DNA from: Lachnospiraceae bacterium
Lineage (GTDB): Bacteria > Bacillota > Clostridia > Lachnospirales > Lachnospiraceae
Reading direction: 5' to 3'
Length of the DNA: 19,622 bases
Assembly: GCA_009774395.1 (NCBI GenBank)
Contig: VSNQ01000093.1
Coordinates: 1 to 19,622 of the forward strand
This document shows positions 8,729-16,493 of this stretch, one piece after another. The notes beneath the pieces are model-generated. The model searched no databases. It was not told where the DNA came from and worked only from the letters and a program-made list of their open reading frames with translations. A program made the translations under genes and the position numbers. How positions within the stretch are numbered: position 1 is the stretch's first letter; every line of letters starts with the position of its first letter.

Positions 8729-9143
8729 AAACAATGACGATTTTAAGTATATAATACAGGATATTAATACGATTTATATTGGAAAAGAGTTAAGTTATGC
8801 CGAAATGTTAGATAGAGCGGACGTGCCATTTAAACTCAAAGCGATTATCAGTGCATATTTTGCAAAGGAAACAGATTTAAACCGGAAATTAATTGAACAC
8901 TTGCTGGATGTTTCTAAGGAGGAATTTTCTTATCGGATATTTGAGCAGTTAAAGTTGACAGTGAGGGTTTTTTATCTTGTGAAAAAAAATGGGTTTGGCG
9001 GCAGACAGAAAGAAAAATGGGTGCATAAGGCATATTCTTTTTCGGAGTTTTACGTGGGACAGCGGGAAGCAGTTAAGGCAAAAACCGTGCAGGTTGAAGA
9101 TATTGCCATCTCGAAACTGGCGTTAATGATGATAAGCATATAA
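8715..9143 (+). CDS. Small conserved-looking protein of unknown function, overlaps the sigma-like gene
   Basis: A 142-residue soluble protein that I do not recognise. The frame is open further upstream, but the ATG at 8715 has GAGG nine bases before it (8702-8705), so it overlaps the sigma-like gene by 14 bases; an ATG at 8709 is the alternative with too short a spacer. The sequence is predicted mostly helical and mildly basic in its second half (GGRQKEKW near 95-102). It has no cysteine clusters, membrane segments or signal peptide. The overlap implies co-expression and perhaps a physical partnership with the sigma-like protein. I cannot show that it supplies the missing region 4: the usual region 4 helix-turn-helix signature is not evident. 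Confidence 0.7.
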   Translation: MAEYRNNDDFKYIIQDINTIYIGKELSYAEMLDRADVPFKLKAIISAYFAKETDLNRKLIEHLLDVSKEEFSYRIFEQLKLTVRVFYLVKKNGFGGRQKEKWVHKAYSFSEFYVGQREAVKAKTVQVEDIAISKLALMMISI

Positions 9144-9184
9144 ATTGGAATCGGAAATTATAAACGAAGGGAGTTATTGATAGA

Positions 9185-12112
9185 ATGAAATCATGGAGAG
9201 AATTACAGGCATACGAATTGGTGGAAAGTAGGAAAATCAAAGATATTCAGTCAGAGGGAATTCTGCTGCGTCACAAGAAAACAGGTGCAAGAGTGGCGCT
9301 TTTAAGCAATGATGACGAAAATAAGGTATTTGCGGTAGGATTTCGCACACCGCCGGAAAATTCGACAGGTGTACCGCATATTATTGAACATTCTGTGCTT
9401 TGCGGTTCCAAAGAATTTCCTGTAAAAGACCCATTTGTGGAATTGGTAAAAGGTTCGTTAAATACCTTTCTAAATGCTATGACTTACAGTGATAAAACGG
9501 TTTATCCGGTGGCAAGCTGTAACGATAAAGATTTTCAGAATTTAATGCACGTGTATTTAGACGCAGTTTTTTATCCTAATATTTATCAGGAAAAGAAAAT
9601 TTTTATGCAGGAGGGCTGGCATTATGAGATGGAGGATTTAGACAGTCCATTGACTTATAATGGTGTTGTATATAATGAAATGAAAGGTGCATTTTCCTCT
9701 CCTGATGAAGTAAACGACAGGGAAATGATGAATTCGCTGTTCCCCGATACCATATATGGTGTAGAATCAGGCGGTGATCCCAAAGTAATTCCGGAACTTA
9801 CCTATGAGCAATTTTTGGATTTTCACCGTAGATATTATCATCCTTCTAACAGTTATATTTATTTGTATGGAAATATGGATATGGCAGAAAAACTGGAATG
9901 GATAGATGAACATTATCTAAGTAAATTTGACAGGCTGGAGATAGATTCTACGATTAAAATGCAGAAAGCGTTTGATAAGCCGGTTACAATACACAAAGAA
10001 TACCCGATTATGGAAGGGGAATCCTTAGATAATAATACGTATTTATCTTATAATATAGTAGTTGGTACGGCTCTTGACAAAGAACTTTGTTTTGCAATGC
10101 AGATTTTGGAAAATGCGCTTGGCTCGGCTTCTGCGGCACCGTTAAAGCTTGCACTGATCCACAAAAATATCGGAACAGAGGTTTATACAGAATATAGCAA
10201 CGGTATTTATCAGCCGATTTTCTCAATTGTAGCAAAAAATGCCAATGATAATCAAAAAGATGAATTTGTTGCAACAATAGAGGACGAGTTAAAGCGTCTG
10301 GTAAAAGAGGGAATAGATAAAAAGTCGCTGCTTGCCGGATTAAATTATTATGAATTTAAGTATCGTGAAGCAGATTTTGGTTCTTATCCGAAAGGATTGA
10401 TGTATGGCATCTGGATGTTGGAATCTTGGCTGTATAATGACAATATGCCGTTTGATATGCTTGAAACAGTGGAAGTCTTGAAAGATTTAAAGGCGAAGAT
10501 TGATACAGATTATTTTGAGCAATTAATCGAAAAGTATCTAATTCAAAATAATCACAAATCTATACTCGTGGTATCACCAAAAGAAGGCTTGACGGCTAAG
10601 ACAGAACAAGAACTTGCAGAAAAACTGCAGGCATATAAGGAAAGTCTAACGGACGAGCAGCGCAGACAGATTATTGCAGAATCCAAAGCACTTCGGGAAT
10701 ATCAGGAAACGGAGGATTCGCCAGAGGATAAAGCAAAGATTCCTATGTTGAAACGTGAGGATTTGAAAAAGGAAGCAGACGGTTTTATCAATGAAGTGCG
10801 GGAAATTAATGGGACAAAGGTGCTGTTCCACAATATAGAAACAAACGGTATTGGTTATGTCCGGTTAATGTTTGATATTTCCAATGTTCCGAAAGAATTG
10901 TTTGCTTATGCGGGGATTCTGAAAAATATTTTAGGTTTTGTAAACACTAAGAGTTATGACTATGGTGCGCTTTACAATGAAATTAATATTCATACAGGCG
11001 ATATATCCAGTTATGTAAATATTTATATTGATGCCAATAATTTTGAAGATTATCAATTATCATTTGAAGTTCGTACTAAGGCGATTTATGAGGAGTTAGA
11101 AGCAGCGTTTGGTCTGCTTGCTGAGATTATAACCACATCAAGTTTGGCAGACGAGAGCAGAATCTTGGAAATATTGGAGGAAATGAAGTCCAGAATGCAG
11201 GGAAATATGGCTTCCGCAGGGCACTCCATTGCGGCAAGAAGGGCTATGTCGTATTTTAGCGAAACAGCGGCAGTTTCTGAACTTATAAGCGGAATCCCTT
11301 GTTATCGGCTGTTGGAGAATATAACAGCCAATTATGAAAAGAATAAAATGGATTTAATTGAAAAGCTGACACAATTAATTCATTGTATTTTCCGACCTGA
11401 AAATATTATGGTGGATATTACAGCAAAAGAAGACGGTTATCAAGCGATTGTTCCATTGGTTCCAAAATTAAAAGCACAATTATTCGATGATGCAGTACAG
11501 AAAGAACGCATTCATATGGAACCGAAAAAGAAAAATGAAGCATTTGCAACATCGGCGCAGATTCAGTATGTTTGTCGTGCTGGAAACTTCCGAAAAAATA
11601 CAGACTATGCGTATACAGGGGCATTGATGGCATTAAAAGTAATTTTGGGGTATGAGTATCTTTGGACTAATATTCGTGTGAAAGGCGGCGCATATGGTTG
11701 TATGTGTGATTTCGGCAGTATTGGTGACAGTTATTTTGTATCCTATCGTGATCCAAATTTAAAGAAAACAGTGGATGTCTTTGAAAAAATAGGTGATTAT
11801 TTGAGAAACTTTACGGCAGATGAAAAAACGATGACCAAATATATTATCGGAGCTATTAGTGATTTGGATACACCACTAACACCATTTTCAAAAGGTGCAC
11901 GTTCTTCAGGTGCATATATGACAAATCGTGATATCAAAAAAATACAACAAGAGCGTGACGAATTGTTAAATTGTACACAAGAGGATATCCGAAAACTTGC
12001 CAATTATATTGATACTGTGATTCATGAGGGGGCAGTATGTGTTGTCGGAAATGGGCAGTCTATTGAGGAAAATAAAGAGATGTTCCAAAAGATAGAACCA
12101 TTGTTTCACTAA
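9185..12112 (+). CDS. M16C zinc metallopeptidase, PreP-like insulinase family
   Basis: At 975 residues this is the usual length for a single-chain presequence-protease type M16C enzyme, which encloses and degrades short unfolded peptides. The inverted zinc motif HIIEH is at 65-69 (H65 and H69 ligands, E68 catalytic) with the distal glutamate E165 in YNEMKGAF. An NAMTYSDKT stretch (97-105) is typical of the subfamily. The substrate-positioning R/Y pair appears in RVKGGAYG at 831-838 of the C-terminal half. There is no signal peptide, so it is likely cytoplasmic. AAGGGAG at 9167-9173 precedes the ATG by 11 bases. It lies 41 bases after the unknown gene and 22 bases before era, consistent with one transcript. 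It probably recycles peptides; a specific substrate is not indicated. Confidence 0.93.
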   Translation: MKSWRELQAYELVESRKIKDIQSEGILLRHKKTGARVALLSNDDENKVFAVGFRTPPENSTGVPHIIEHSVLCGSKEFPVKDPFVELVKGSLNTFLNAMTYSDKTVYPVASCNDKDFQNLMHVYLDAVFYPNIYQEKKIFMQEGWHYEMEDLDSPLTYNGVVYNEMKGAFSSPDEVNDREMMNSLFPDTIYGVESGGDPKVIPELTYEQFLDFHRRYYHPSNSYIYLYGNMDMAEKLEWIDEHYLSKFDRLEIDSTIKMQKAFDKPVTIHKEYPIMEGESLDNNTYLSYNIVVGTALDKELCFAMQILENALGSASAAPLKLALIHKNIGTEVYTEYSNGIYQPIFSIVAKNANDNQKDEFVATIEDELKRLVKEGIDKKSLLAGLNYYEFKYREADFGSYPKGLMYGIWMLESWLYNDNMPFDMLETVEVLKDLKAKIDTDYFEQLIEKYLIQNNHKSILVVSPKEGLTAKTEQELAEKLQAYKESLTDEQRRQIIAESKALREYQETEDSPEDKAKIPMLKREDLKKEADGFINEVREINGTKVLFHNIETNGIGYVRLMFDISNVPKELFAYAGILKNILGFVNTKSYDYGALYNEINIHTGDISSYVNIYIDANNFEDYQLSFEVRTKAIYEELEAAFGLLAEIITTSSLADESRILEILEEMKSRMQGNMASAGHSIAARRAMSYFSETAAVSELISGIPCYRLLENITANYEKNKMDLIEKLTQLIHCIFRPENIMVDITAKEDGYQAIVPLVPKLKAQLFDDAVQKERIHMEPKKKNEAFATSAQIQYVCRAGNFRKNTDYAYTGALMALKVILGYEYLWTNIRVKGGAYGCMCDFGSIGDSYFVSYRDPNLKKTVDVFEKIGDYLRNFTADEKTMTKYIIGAISDLDTPLTPFSKGARSSGAYMTNRDIKKIQQERDELLNCTQEDIRKLANYIDTVIHEGAVCVVGNGQSIEENKEMFQKIEPLFH

Positions 12113-12134
12113 TCAATATGGAGGAGTTCTGAAC

Positions 12135-13034
12135 ATGGAGGAAAAATATAAATCAGGCTTTGCTGCATTGATTGGCAGACCCAATGTTGGAAAATCGACA
12201 TTGATGAATTGTCTAATAGGTCAAAAAATTGCTATAACTTCAAAGAAACCACAGACTACTAGAAACCGTATTCAGACAGTTTATACGTCCAAAGAGGGAC
12301 AGATTGTATTTGTTGATACGCCAGGAATCCACAAGGCAAAGAATAAGCTGGGCGATTATATGGTGCACGTGGCAGAAAAGAGTTTTCAGGATGTGGATGT
12401 TATTTTGTGGCTGGTAGAGCCTACGGATTATATCGGCGCAGGTGAGAGGCATATTATAGAACAGTTAAAAAAAGTTTCTACACCCATTATTCTAGTTATC
12501 AATAAAATTGATACTGTGAAAAAAGAGCAGCTTTTGGGGTATATTGATGTTTATCGCAAAGAACTTGATTTTGCGGAGGTGGTGCCAGTATCAGCACTGA
12601 AGGCGGATAATACGCAGGTATTAATTGAACAGATTTTGAAATATCTTCCGTATGGAGAGGCCTTTTATGATGAAGATACGATTACGGATCAGCCCACACG
12701 TCAGATTGTAGCAGAGTTAATCCGTGAAAAAGTGCTTCGCAACGTTGATGAGGAGATTCCGCATGGAGTGGCTGTTACCATAGAGGCTATGAAATACGAT
12801 AAGAAATTAGTAGAGATAGATGCTACAATTATTTGTGAACGGGATTCCCATAAAGGAATTATTATTGGTAAAGGCGGTTCTATGCTCAAGAAAATCGGTA
12901 CATTGGCACGTCCAGAAATAGAAGATTTATTAGAAAAGCACGTGAATCTTAGGCTCTGGGTAAAAGTGAAAAAAGGCTGGCGTGACAGTGATTTACTGAT
13001 TAAAAATTTTGGTTATGATTCCAAAGAACAATAA
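12135..13034 (+). CDS. era: GTPase Era
   Basis: Essential Ras-like GTPase that binds the 3' end of 16S rRNA through a C-terminal KH domain during 30S subunit maturation. All G motifs are visible: GRPNVGKS (14-21), the switch I threonines near 41-42, DTPG (61-64), NKID (123-126) and a SALKADN-type G5. The KH domain contains GIIIGKGGS, followed by the usual WVKVKKGWR end. The 299-residue length is normal. GGAGGAG at 12120-12126 lies eight bases from the ATG. It is tightly linked to the M16C gene upstream and is followed, after 162 bases, by the yqzL-like gene and recO, the arrangement known in Bacillus and many Clostridia. Confidence 0.97.
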   Translation: MEEKYKSGFAALIGRPNVGKSTLMNCLIGQKIAITSKKPQTTRNRIQTVYTSKEGQIVFVDTPGIHKAKNKLGDYMVHVAEKSFQDVDVILWLVEPTDYIGAGERHIIEQLKKVSTPIILVINKIDTVKKEQLLGYIDVYRKELDFAEVVPVSALKADNTQVLIEQILKYLPYGEAFYDEDTITDQPTRQIVAELIREKVLRNVDEEIPHGVAVTIEAMKYDKKLVEIDATIICERDSHKGIIIGKGGSMLKKIGTLARPEIEDLLEKHVNLRLWVKVKKGWRDSDLLIKNFGYDSKEQ

Positions 13035-13062
13035 ACATGTATCTGTCTTGATGTGTTGCAGT

Positions 13063-13091
13063 TTGGCAGGACTCCATGGTAATGGCATAAG
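13063..13091 (+). promoter_or_regulatory. Possible internal promoter for yqzL-like and recO
   Basis: TTGGCA (13063-13068, five of six consensus), a 17-base spacer and CATAAG (13086-13091, four of six) with a TG extension at 13083-13084. It lies in the 162-bp gap between era and the yqzL-like gene, where no terminator is evident. Confidence 0.3.
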
Positions 13092-13196
13092 ATTATATGC
13101 ATAAATTTATGACATAAGTACATTCTATTAAGTGTGGACATTTCATTGATTGCTGATGTCACTATAAACAGCAGTGCAGAAAGGGTATGAATATAG

Positions 13197-13382
13197 ATGT
13201 ACGAGGAAAGATGGAGCCAATTTATGCGGACAGGGCAGGTGCGCGATTATTTGGCATATAAGGAACAGACCGCCGTAGAAAGTGCCGAGAGCAAGGCAGG
13301 AGAAATACGTGAGTTTGGGTATGCAGGAGTTTGTAACAGTAACAGGGATTGTTATCAAAGCGGAGCCAATCGGGGAATATGA
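13197..13382 (+). CDS. yqzL: YqzL-like small protein
   Basis: A 61-codon gene between era and recO, the place where Bacillus carries yqzL. Its N-terminus shows the pattern I associate with that family: W6, F9, TG at 12-13, YL at 18-19 and YKE at 21-23. AAGGG at 13181-13185 lies 11 bases before the ATG. The conserved part ends by about residue 25. The remainder runs past the recO start in another frame and looks non-conserved, so the last 74 bases overlap recO. The family has no established function. Position and the short N-terminal pattern are the only support. Confidence 0.55.
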   Translation: MYEERWSQFMRTGQVRDYLAYKEQTAVESAESKAGEIREFGYAGVCNSNRDCYQSGANRGI

Positions 13383-13971
13383 CAAGAGAGTTGTCATACT
13401 TACAAAAGAGCGGGGAAAGATTGTGGCGTTTGCAAGAGGTGCAAGAAAAACAAACAGTCGTTTGATGGCTCCGACGAACCCCTTTTCCTTTGGCGTATTC
13501 CGGTTATTTGCCGGCAGAAGCTCCTATAATATGTCCGAGGCAGAGATTTCAAATTATTTTGAAGAATTGCGGCAGGACTTTGTAGGAGCTTACTATGGTA
13601 TGTATTTTCTGGAAGTATGTGATTATTATACAAGGGAAAACAATGACGAAACAGGAATGTTGAAATTATTATATCAGTCGCTGCGTGCATTGACATCACA
13701 ACATTTTGATAATCGGTTGGTGCAGTGTGTATTTGAATTGAAATCCATTATGATAAATGGAGAATTCCCGCAGATAACGTCAACAAGTGGATTGAGTGAA
13801 ACCGCTATTTATACGATTGATTACATAATGAGAACTCCCGTTGAAAAGTTATTTTCCTTTCGTTTGGAAGGTCAAATTCTGGAGGAACTTGCGCATTTTA
13901 GCAGCAATGTATGCAAAAGATTGCGGGATAAAAATTTTAAAAGCCTTGAAATACTTGAAAATATCAAGTAA
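13309..13971 (+). CDS. recO: DNA repair protein RecO, lacking zinc-knuckle cysteines
   Basis: RecO works with RecF/RecR to load RecA on SSB-coated DNA and can anneal strands. The N-terminal OB-fold is clear (FVTVTGIVIKAEPIGEYDKR, then KGARKTNSRL-like residues). The helical C-terminal domain contains FELKSIMINGEFP and ends KSLEILENIK, as in Clostridia. The product is 220 residues, shorter than the typical ~240-255, because the segment between GEFPQ and the TIYTIDYI-like helix lacks the cysteine pairs that usually bind zinc. The start is uncertain: a GTG at 13309 has AGGAGA (13298-13303) at a good distance, whereas the ATG at 13321, which matches the family N-terminus best, has no good site of its own. 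It overlaps the yqzL-like frame. Its 3' end carries the promoter of the next gene. Confidence 0.9.
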   Translation: MSLGMQEFVTVTGIVIKAEPIGEYDKRVVILTKERGKIVAFARGARKTNSRLMAPTNPFSFGVFRLFAGRSSYNMSEAEISNYFEELRQDFVGAYYGMYFLEVCDYYTRENNDETGMLKLLYQSLRALTSQHFDNRLVQCVFELKSIMINGEFPQITSTSGLSETAIYTIDYIMRTPVEKLFSFRLEGQILEELAHFSSNVCKRLRDKNFKSLEILENIK

Positions 13972-13983
13972 TTTCGTTATAAT
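13955..13983 (+). promoter_or_regulatory. Near-consensus promoter for the lipoprotein gene
   Basis: TTGAAA (13955-13960, five of six), a 17-base spacer and a perfect TATAAT (13978-13983). The -35 lies inside the last codons of recO and the predicted start near 13990 gives a leader of about 50 bases before the ATG at 14041. It makes the lipoprotein independently transcribed. Confidence 0.7.
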
Positions 13984-14040
13984 AAAACGCAAGGAATTTA
14001 TAATACTAAAATTTTTATAAAATAAAATATGGAGATTGTT

Positions 14041-14820
14041 ATGAATAAAAAAATGAAAACAAAAACTTTATCAGCAATTCTTTTGTGTATTTGCGTGTTT
14101 GTATTAACTGCATGTGGAGATAAGACACTGAATAACAATAATGGGAGCAGTGGGAAAGGAACAGGCAGCAAGAAAAGCAAAGACGAATTGGTGACATCGA
14201 TTTCGGTAGAGAAAAATGGGAAAATTCATAGTAAAATTATAGAGGAATTCGGTGAGGATTATTATGATGTAGCAGGTTTAAAGGCGATGATCGAAGAGTC
14301 TATTGCTGAGTATGCAAAGCAGCCGCAATCTGGAGAAGTATCCCTTAAAAAATGCGAAACAGCAGGCACTTCTGTAACTGTAGAGATGGAATTTGAAGAT
14401 TATCATGCATATGCAGAATTTAATGGTGAGAATTTTTTCGCGGGTACAATTCAAGGAGCAAATGAAGCTGGCTTTAATTTGGATATGACATTACAGTCTG
14501 TTTCTTCGAAAGGGGATGGGACAGACACGATTTCAAAACCAGGGTTACTAAGCATGGGTGAAAAACATATTGTGATTTTAGAGTTGACAGGGCATGAAGA
14601 TGAAGTTCAGCCTTTGGCAGAACCACAGGAAGTTCAAAATGAAGGCGAAAACCAAGAATCACAGGCAGATGATCCAGATCAGACACAACAGGCAGTGGAA
14701 GCTATGCGAATTAACTGTTTTGGAGATATTCTTTATATCAGTGATGGCGTGTCGACAGTCAGTAAAAAAAGTGCAGATATTAATTTGAAAAATGGTTTGA
14801 GTGTGATAGTATTTAAGTAA
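14041..14820 (+). CDS. Lipoprotein of unknown function
   Basis: A 259-residue exported protein. The N-terminus has lysines, a hydrophobic core and the lipobox LTAC with the lipidated cysteine at 25. An Asn/Ser/Gly/Lys-rich linker (~29-52) tethers the globular part. Residues ~55-165 form a compact alternating strand/helix domain of no family I recognise. An acidic Gln/Glu/Asp-rich spacer (~185-220) separates it from a short C-terminal strand region. The ATG at 14041 follows GGAG (14031-14034) by six bases; an in-frame ATG at 14029 overlaps that ribosome binding site and is rejected. It has its own promoter inside recO and is followed by the large palindrome. It may be a surface sensor or binding protein, but nothing in the sequence specifies a ligand. 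Confidence 0.85.
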   Translation: MNKKMKTKTLSAILLCICVFVLTACGDKTLNNNNGSSGKGTGSKKSKDELVTSISVEKNGKIHSKIIEEFGEDYYDVAGLKAMIEESIAEYAKQPQSGEVSLKKCETAGTSVTVEMEFEDYHAYAEFNGENFFAGTIQGANEAGFNLDMTLQSVSSKGDGTDTISKPGLLSMGEKHIVILELTGHEDEVQPLAEPQEVQNEGENQESQADDPDQTQQAVEAMRINCFGDILYISDGVSTVSKKSADINLKNGLSVIVFK

Positions 14821-14861
14821 TTTGGTAATAGGTTAGAGAATATAGTATTTTTAAGTTGTTT

Positions 14862-14965
14862 TATACTCACGAACGATTAGATTTTCCTTTCTGCACAGCA
14901 CGTATTGCCCGCTTATGCAATATGGGCTGTGCAGAAATTGGAAAATCTTAACGTTCGTCAGTATA
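14862..14965. repeat. 104-bp near-perfect palindrome (MITE-like or very long hairpin)
   Basis: The two halves are complementary almost end to end. Paired blocks, outside in: TATACT/AGTATA, ACGAACG/CGTTCGT, AGATTTTCC/GGAAAATCT, CTGCACAGC/GCTGTGCAG, and CGTATTGC/GCAATATG (one wobble). They surround an 8-base loop at 14909-14916. Only a few mismatches and a 2-base bulge interrupt about 45 base pairs. The outermost TA on each side could be a TA target duplication as made by IS630/Tc1-type elements. No U-tract follows, so it is not a standard terminator. It fills most of the lipoprotein-glyQS gap. Confidence 0.85.
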
Positions 14966-14967
14966 TT
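14938..14967 (+). promoter_or_regulatory. Possible glyQS promoter overlapping the right arm of the palindrome
   Basis: TTGGAA (14938-14943), an 18-base spacer and TATATT (14962-14967). Four and five of six consensus matches. If used, transcription of glyQS would start just outside the palindrome. No better promoter was found in the 93 bases between the palindrome and the gene, and no T-box leader is present. Confidence 0.3.
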
Positions 14968-15058
14968 TATCCGTTTCGTATGAAATATTTATGATTAAGG
15001 GGAAGAAATGTTTTCTTTCTTGATAAAAAGAAAATAGGAAAGGTGAGGAGAAGTTACA

Positions 15059-16447
15059 ATGGAAAAAACGATGGAAAAAATCGTCGCGTTGGCGAAATCA
15101 AGAGGATTTGTCTATGCAGGCTCTGAAATATATGGAGGGCTTGCCAATACATGGGATTTCGGCAATCTCGGCGTAGAACTCAAGAATAACATTAAAAAAG
15201 CATGGTGGCAGAAATTTGTCATGGAAAGTCCTTATAATGTTGGTGTCGATTGTGCAATATTGATGAATCCACAGACTTGGATTGCATCGGGGCATTTAGG
15301 CAGTTTTTCGGATCCATTAATGGATTGTAAGGAGTGCCATGAACGTTTTCGTGCGGATCAATTGATTGAAAGTTTTGTGGAGGATAAGCAGATTGCGCTG
15401 GATGGTTCTGTAGATGGATGGGATCAGAAAAAGATGGAGTCATTTATTGCGGAATATCAAATTCCATGTCCGACTTGCGGCAAGCATAATTTTACGGAAA
15501 TCCGTCAATTTAATTTGATGTTTAAAACATTTCAAGGTGTTACAGAAGATGCTAAAAATACAGTTTATTTAAGACCAGAAACGGCACAAGGTATTTTTGT
15601 AAATTTTAAAAATGTACAGAGAACTTCAAGAAAGAAGATTCCTTTTGGCATCTGCCAGATTGGAAAATCTTTCCGCAATGAAATTACGCCGAAGAACTTT
15701 ATTTTCCGTGTGCGGGAGTTTGATCAGATGGAGATGGAGTTTTTCTGTGAGCCAGATACAGATTTGGAATGGTTTGCATATTGGAAACAGTATTGCATTG
15801 ATTTCTTAAAGAGTCTTGGCATGAAGGAGGAGGAAATGAGAGTTCGCGATCATGAAAAGGAAGAATTATCCTTCTACTCTAAGGCAACGACTGATATCGA
15901 ATATTTATTCCCGTTTGGCTGGGGAGAATTGTGGGGAATTGCGGATAGAACAGATTATGATTTAACGCAGCATCAAAATGTTTCAGGTCAGGATATGAGC
16001 TATTTTGATGATGAGAAACGTGAAAAATATATTCCTTATGTAATTGAGCCTTCTCTTGGCGTGGAAAGACTTTTTCTTGCTGTGCTATGCGGTGCTTATG
16101 ATGAAGAAGATCTCGGTGAAGGGGATATGAGAACGGTACTGCATTTCCATCCTGCACTTGCTCCAGTAAAGATTGGTGTGCTTCCATTAAGTAAGAAGTT
16201 AAATGAGGGAGCAGAGAAGATCTACACACAGCTTTCTAAGAAATATCACTGTGAGTTTGATGAGAGAGGAAATATCGGCAAGAGATACCGCCGTCAAGAT
16301 GAAATCGGCACGCCATTCTGTGTTACATATGATTTTGAGTCGGAGGAAGATCAGTCTGTAACGGTGCGTTTCCGTGATTCTATGGAACAGGTGCGTGTGA
16401 AAATTGATGAACTGGATGCGTATTTTGCAGATAAATTTGATTTTTAA
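15059..16447 (+). CDS. glyQS: Glycyl-tRNA synthetase, single-chain class II type
   Basis: Attaches glycine to tRNA-Gly in the cytoplasm. The 462-residue length and the order of motifs fit the dimeric (alpha2) eukaryote-like GlyRS rather than the two-gene glyQ/glyS form. The N-terminal GSEIYGGLANTWDFGNLG (21-38) is diagnostic. Two CxxC pairs (C90/C93 and C137/C140) form the usual zinc-binding insertion. Class II motif 2 appears around RPETAQG (172-178) and FRNEITPK, and motif 3 in EPSLGVERLF. The C-terminal anticodon-binding domain begins around LAPVKIGVLPL. GAGGAG at 15045-15050 lies eight bases before the ATG. alaS starts 46 bases after its stop with no terminator between, so the two are probably co-transcribed. 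Confidence 0.97.
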   Translation: MEKTMEKIVALAKSRGFVYAGSEIYGGLANTWDFGNLGVELKNNIKKAWWQKFVMESPYNVGVDCAILMNPQTWIASGHLGSFSDPLMDCKECHERFRADQLIESFVEDKQIALDGSVDGWDQKKMESFIAEYQIPCPTCGKHNFTEIRQFNLMFKTFQGVTEDAKNTVYLRPETAQGIFVNFKNVQRTSRKKIPFGICQIGKSFRNEITPKNFIFRVREFDQMEMEFFCEPDTDLEWFAYWKQYCIDFLKSLGMKEEEMRVRDHEKEELSFYSKATTDIEYLFPFGWGELWGIADRTDYDLTQHQNVSGQDMSYFDDEKREKYIPYVIEPSLGVERLFLAVLCGAYDEEDLGEGDMRTVLHFHPALAPVKIGVLPLSKKLNEGAEKIYTQLSKKYHCEFDERGNIGKRYRRQDEIGTPFCVTYDFESEEDQSVTVRFRDSMEQVRVKIDELDAYFADKFDF

Positions 16448-16493
16448 ACAATACATTTATATTTGATATTGATGAAAGTTTGGAGGAATAGAC

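Noticed and set aside
13952..13970. Perfect 7-bp hairpin TACTTGA-AAATA-TCAAGTA at the recO stop
   Set aside because: Short, AT-rich and not followed by a U-tract; it overlaps the -35 of the lipoprotein promoter, so a terminator is unlikely. It could be an operator, but nothing else supports that.
15011..15034. 8-bp inverted repeat TTTTCTTT/AAAGAAAA before glyQS
   Set aside because: Only A/T-rich purine-pyrimidine runs; such pairs arise by chance in this composition.
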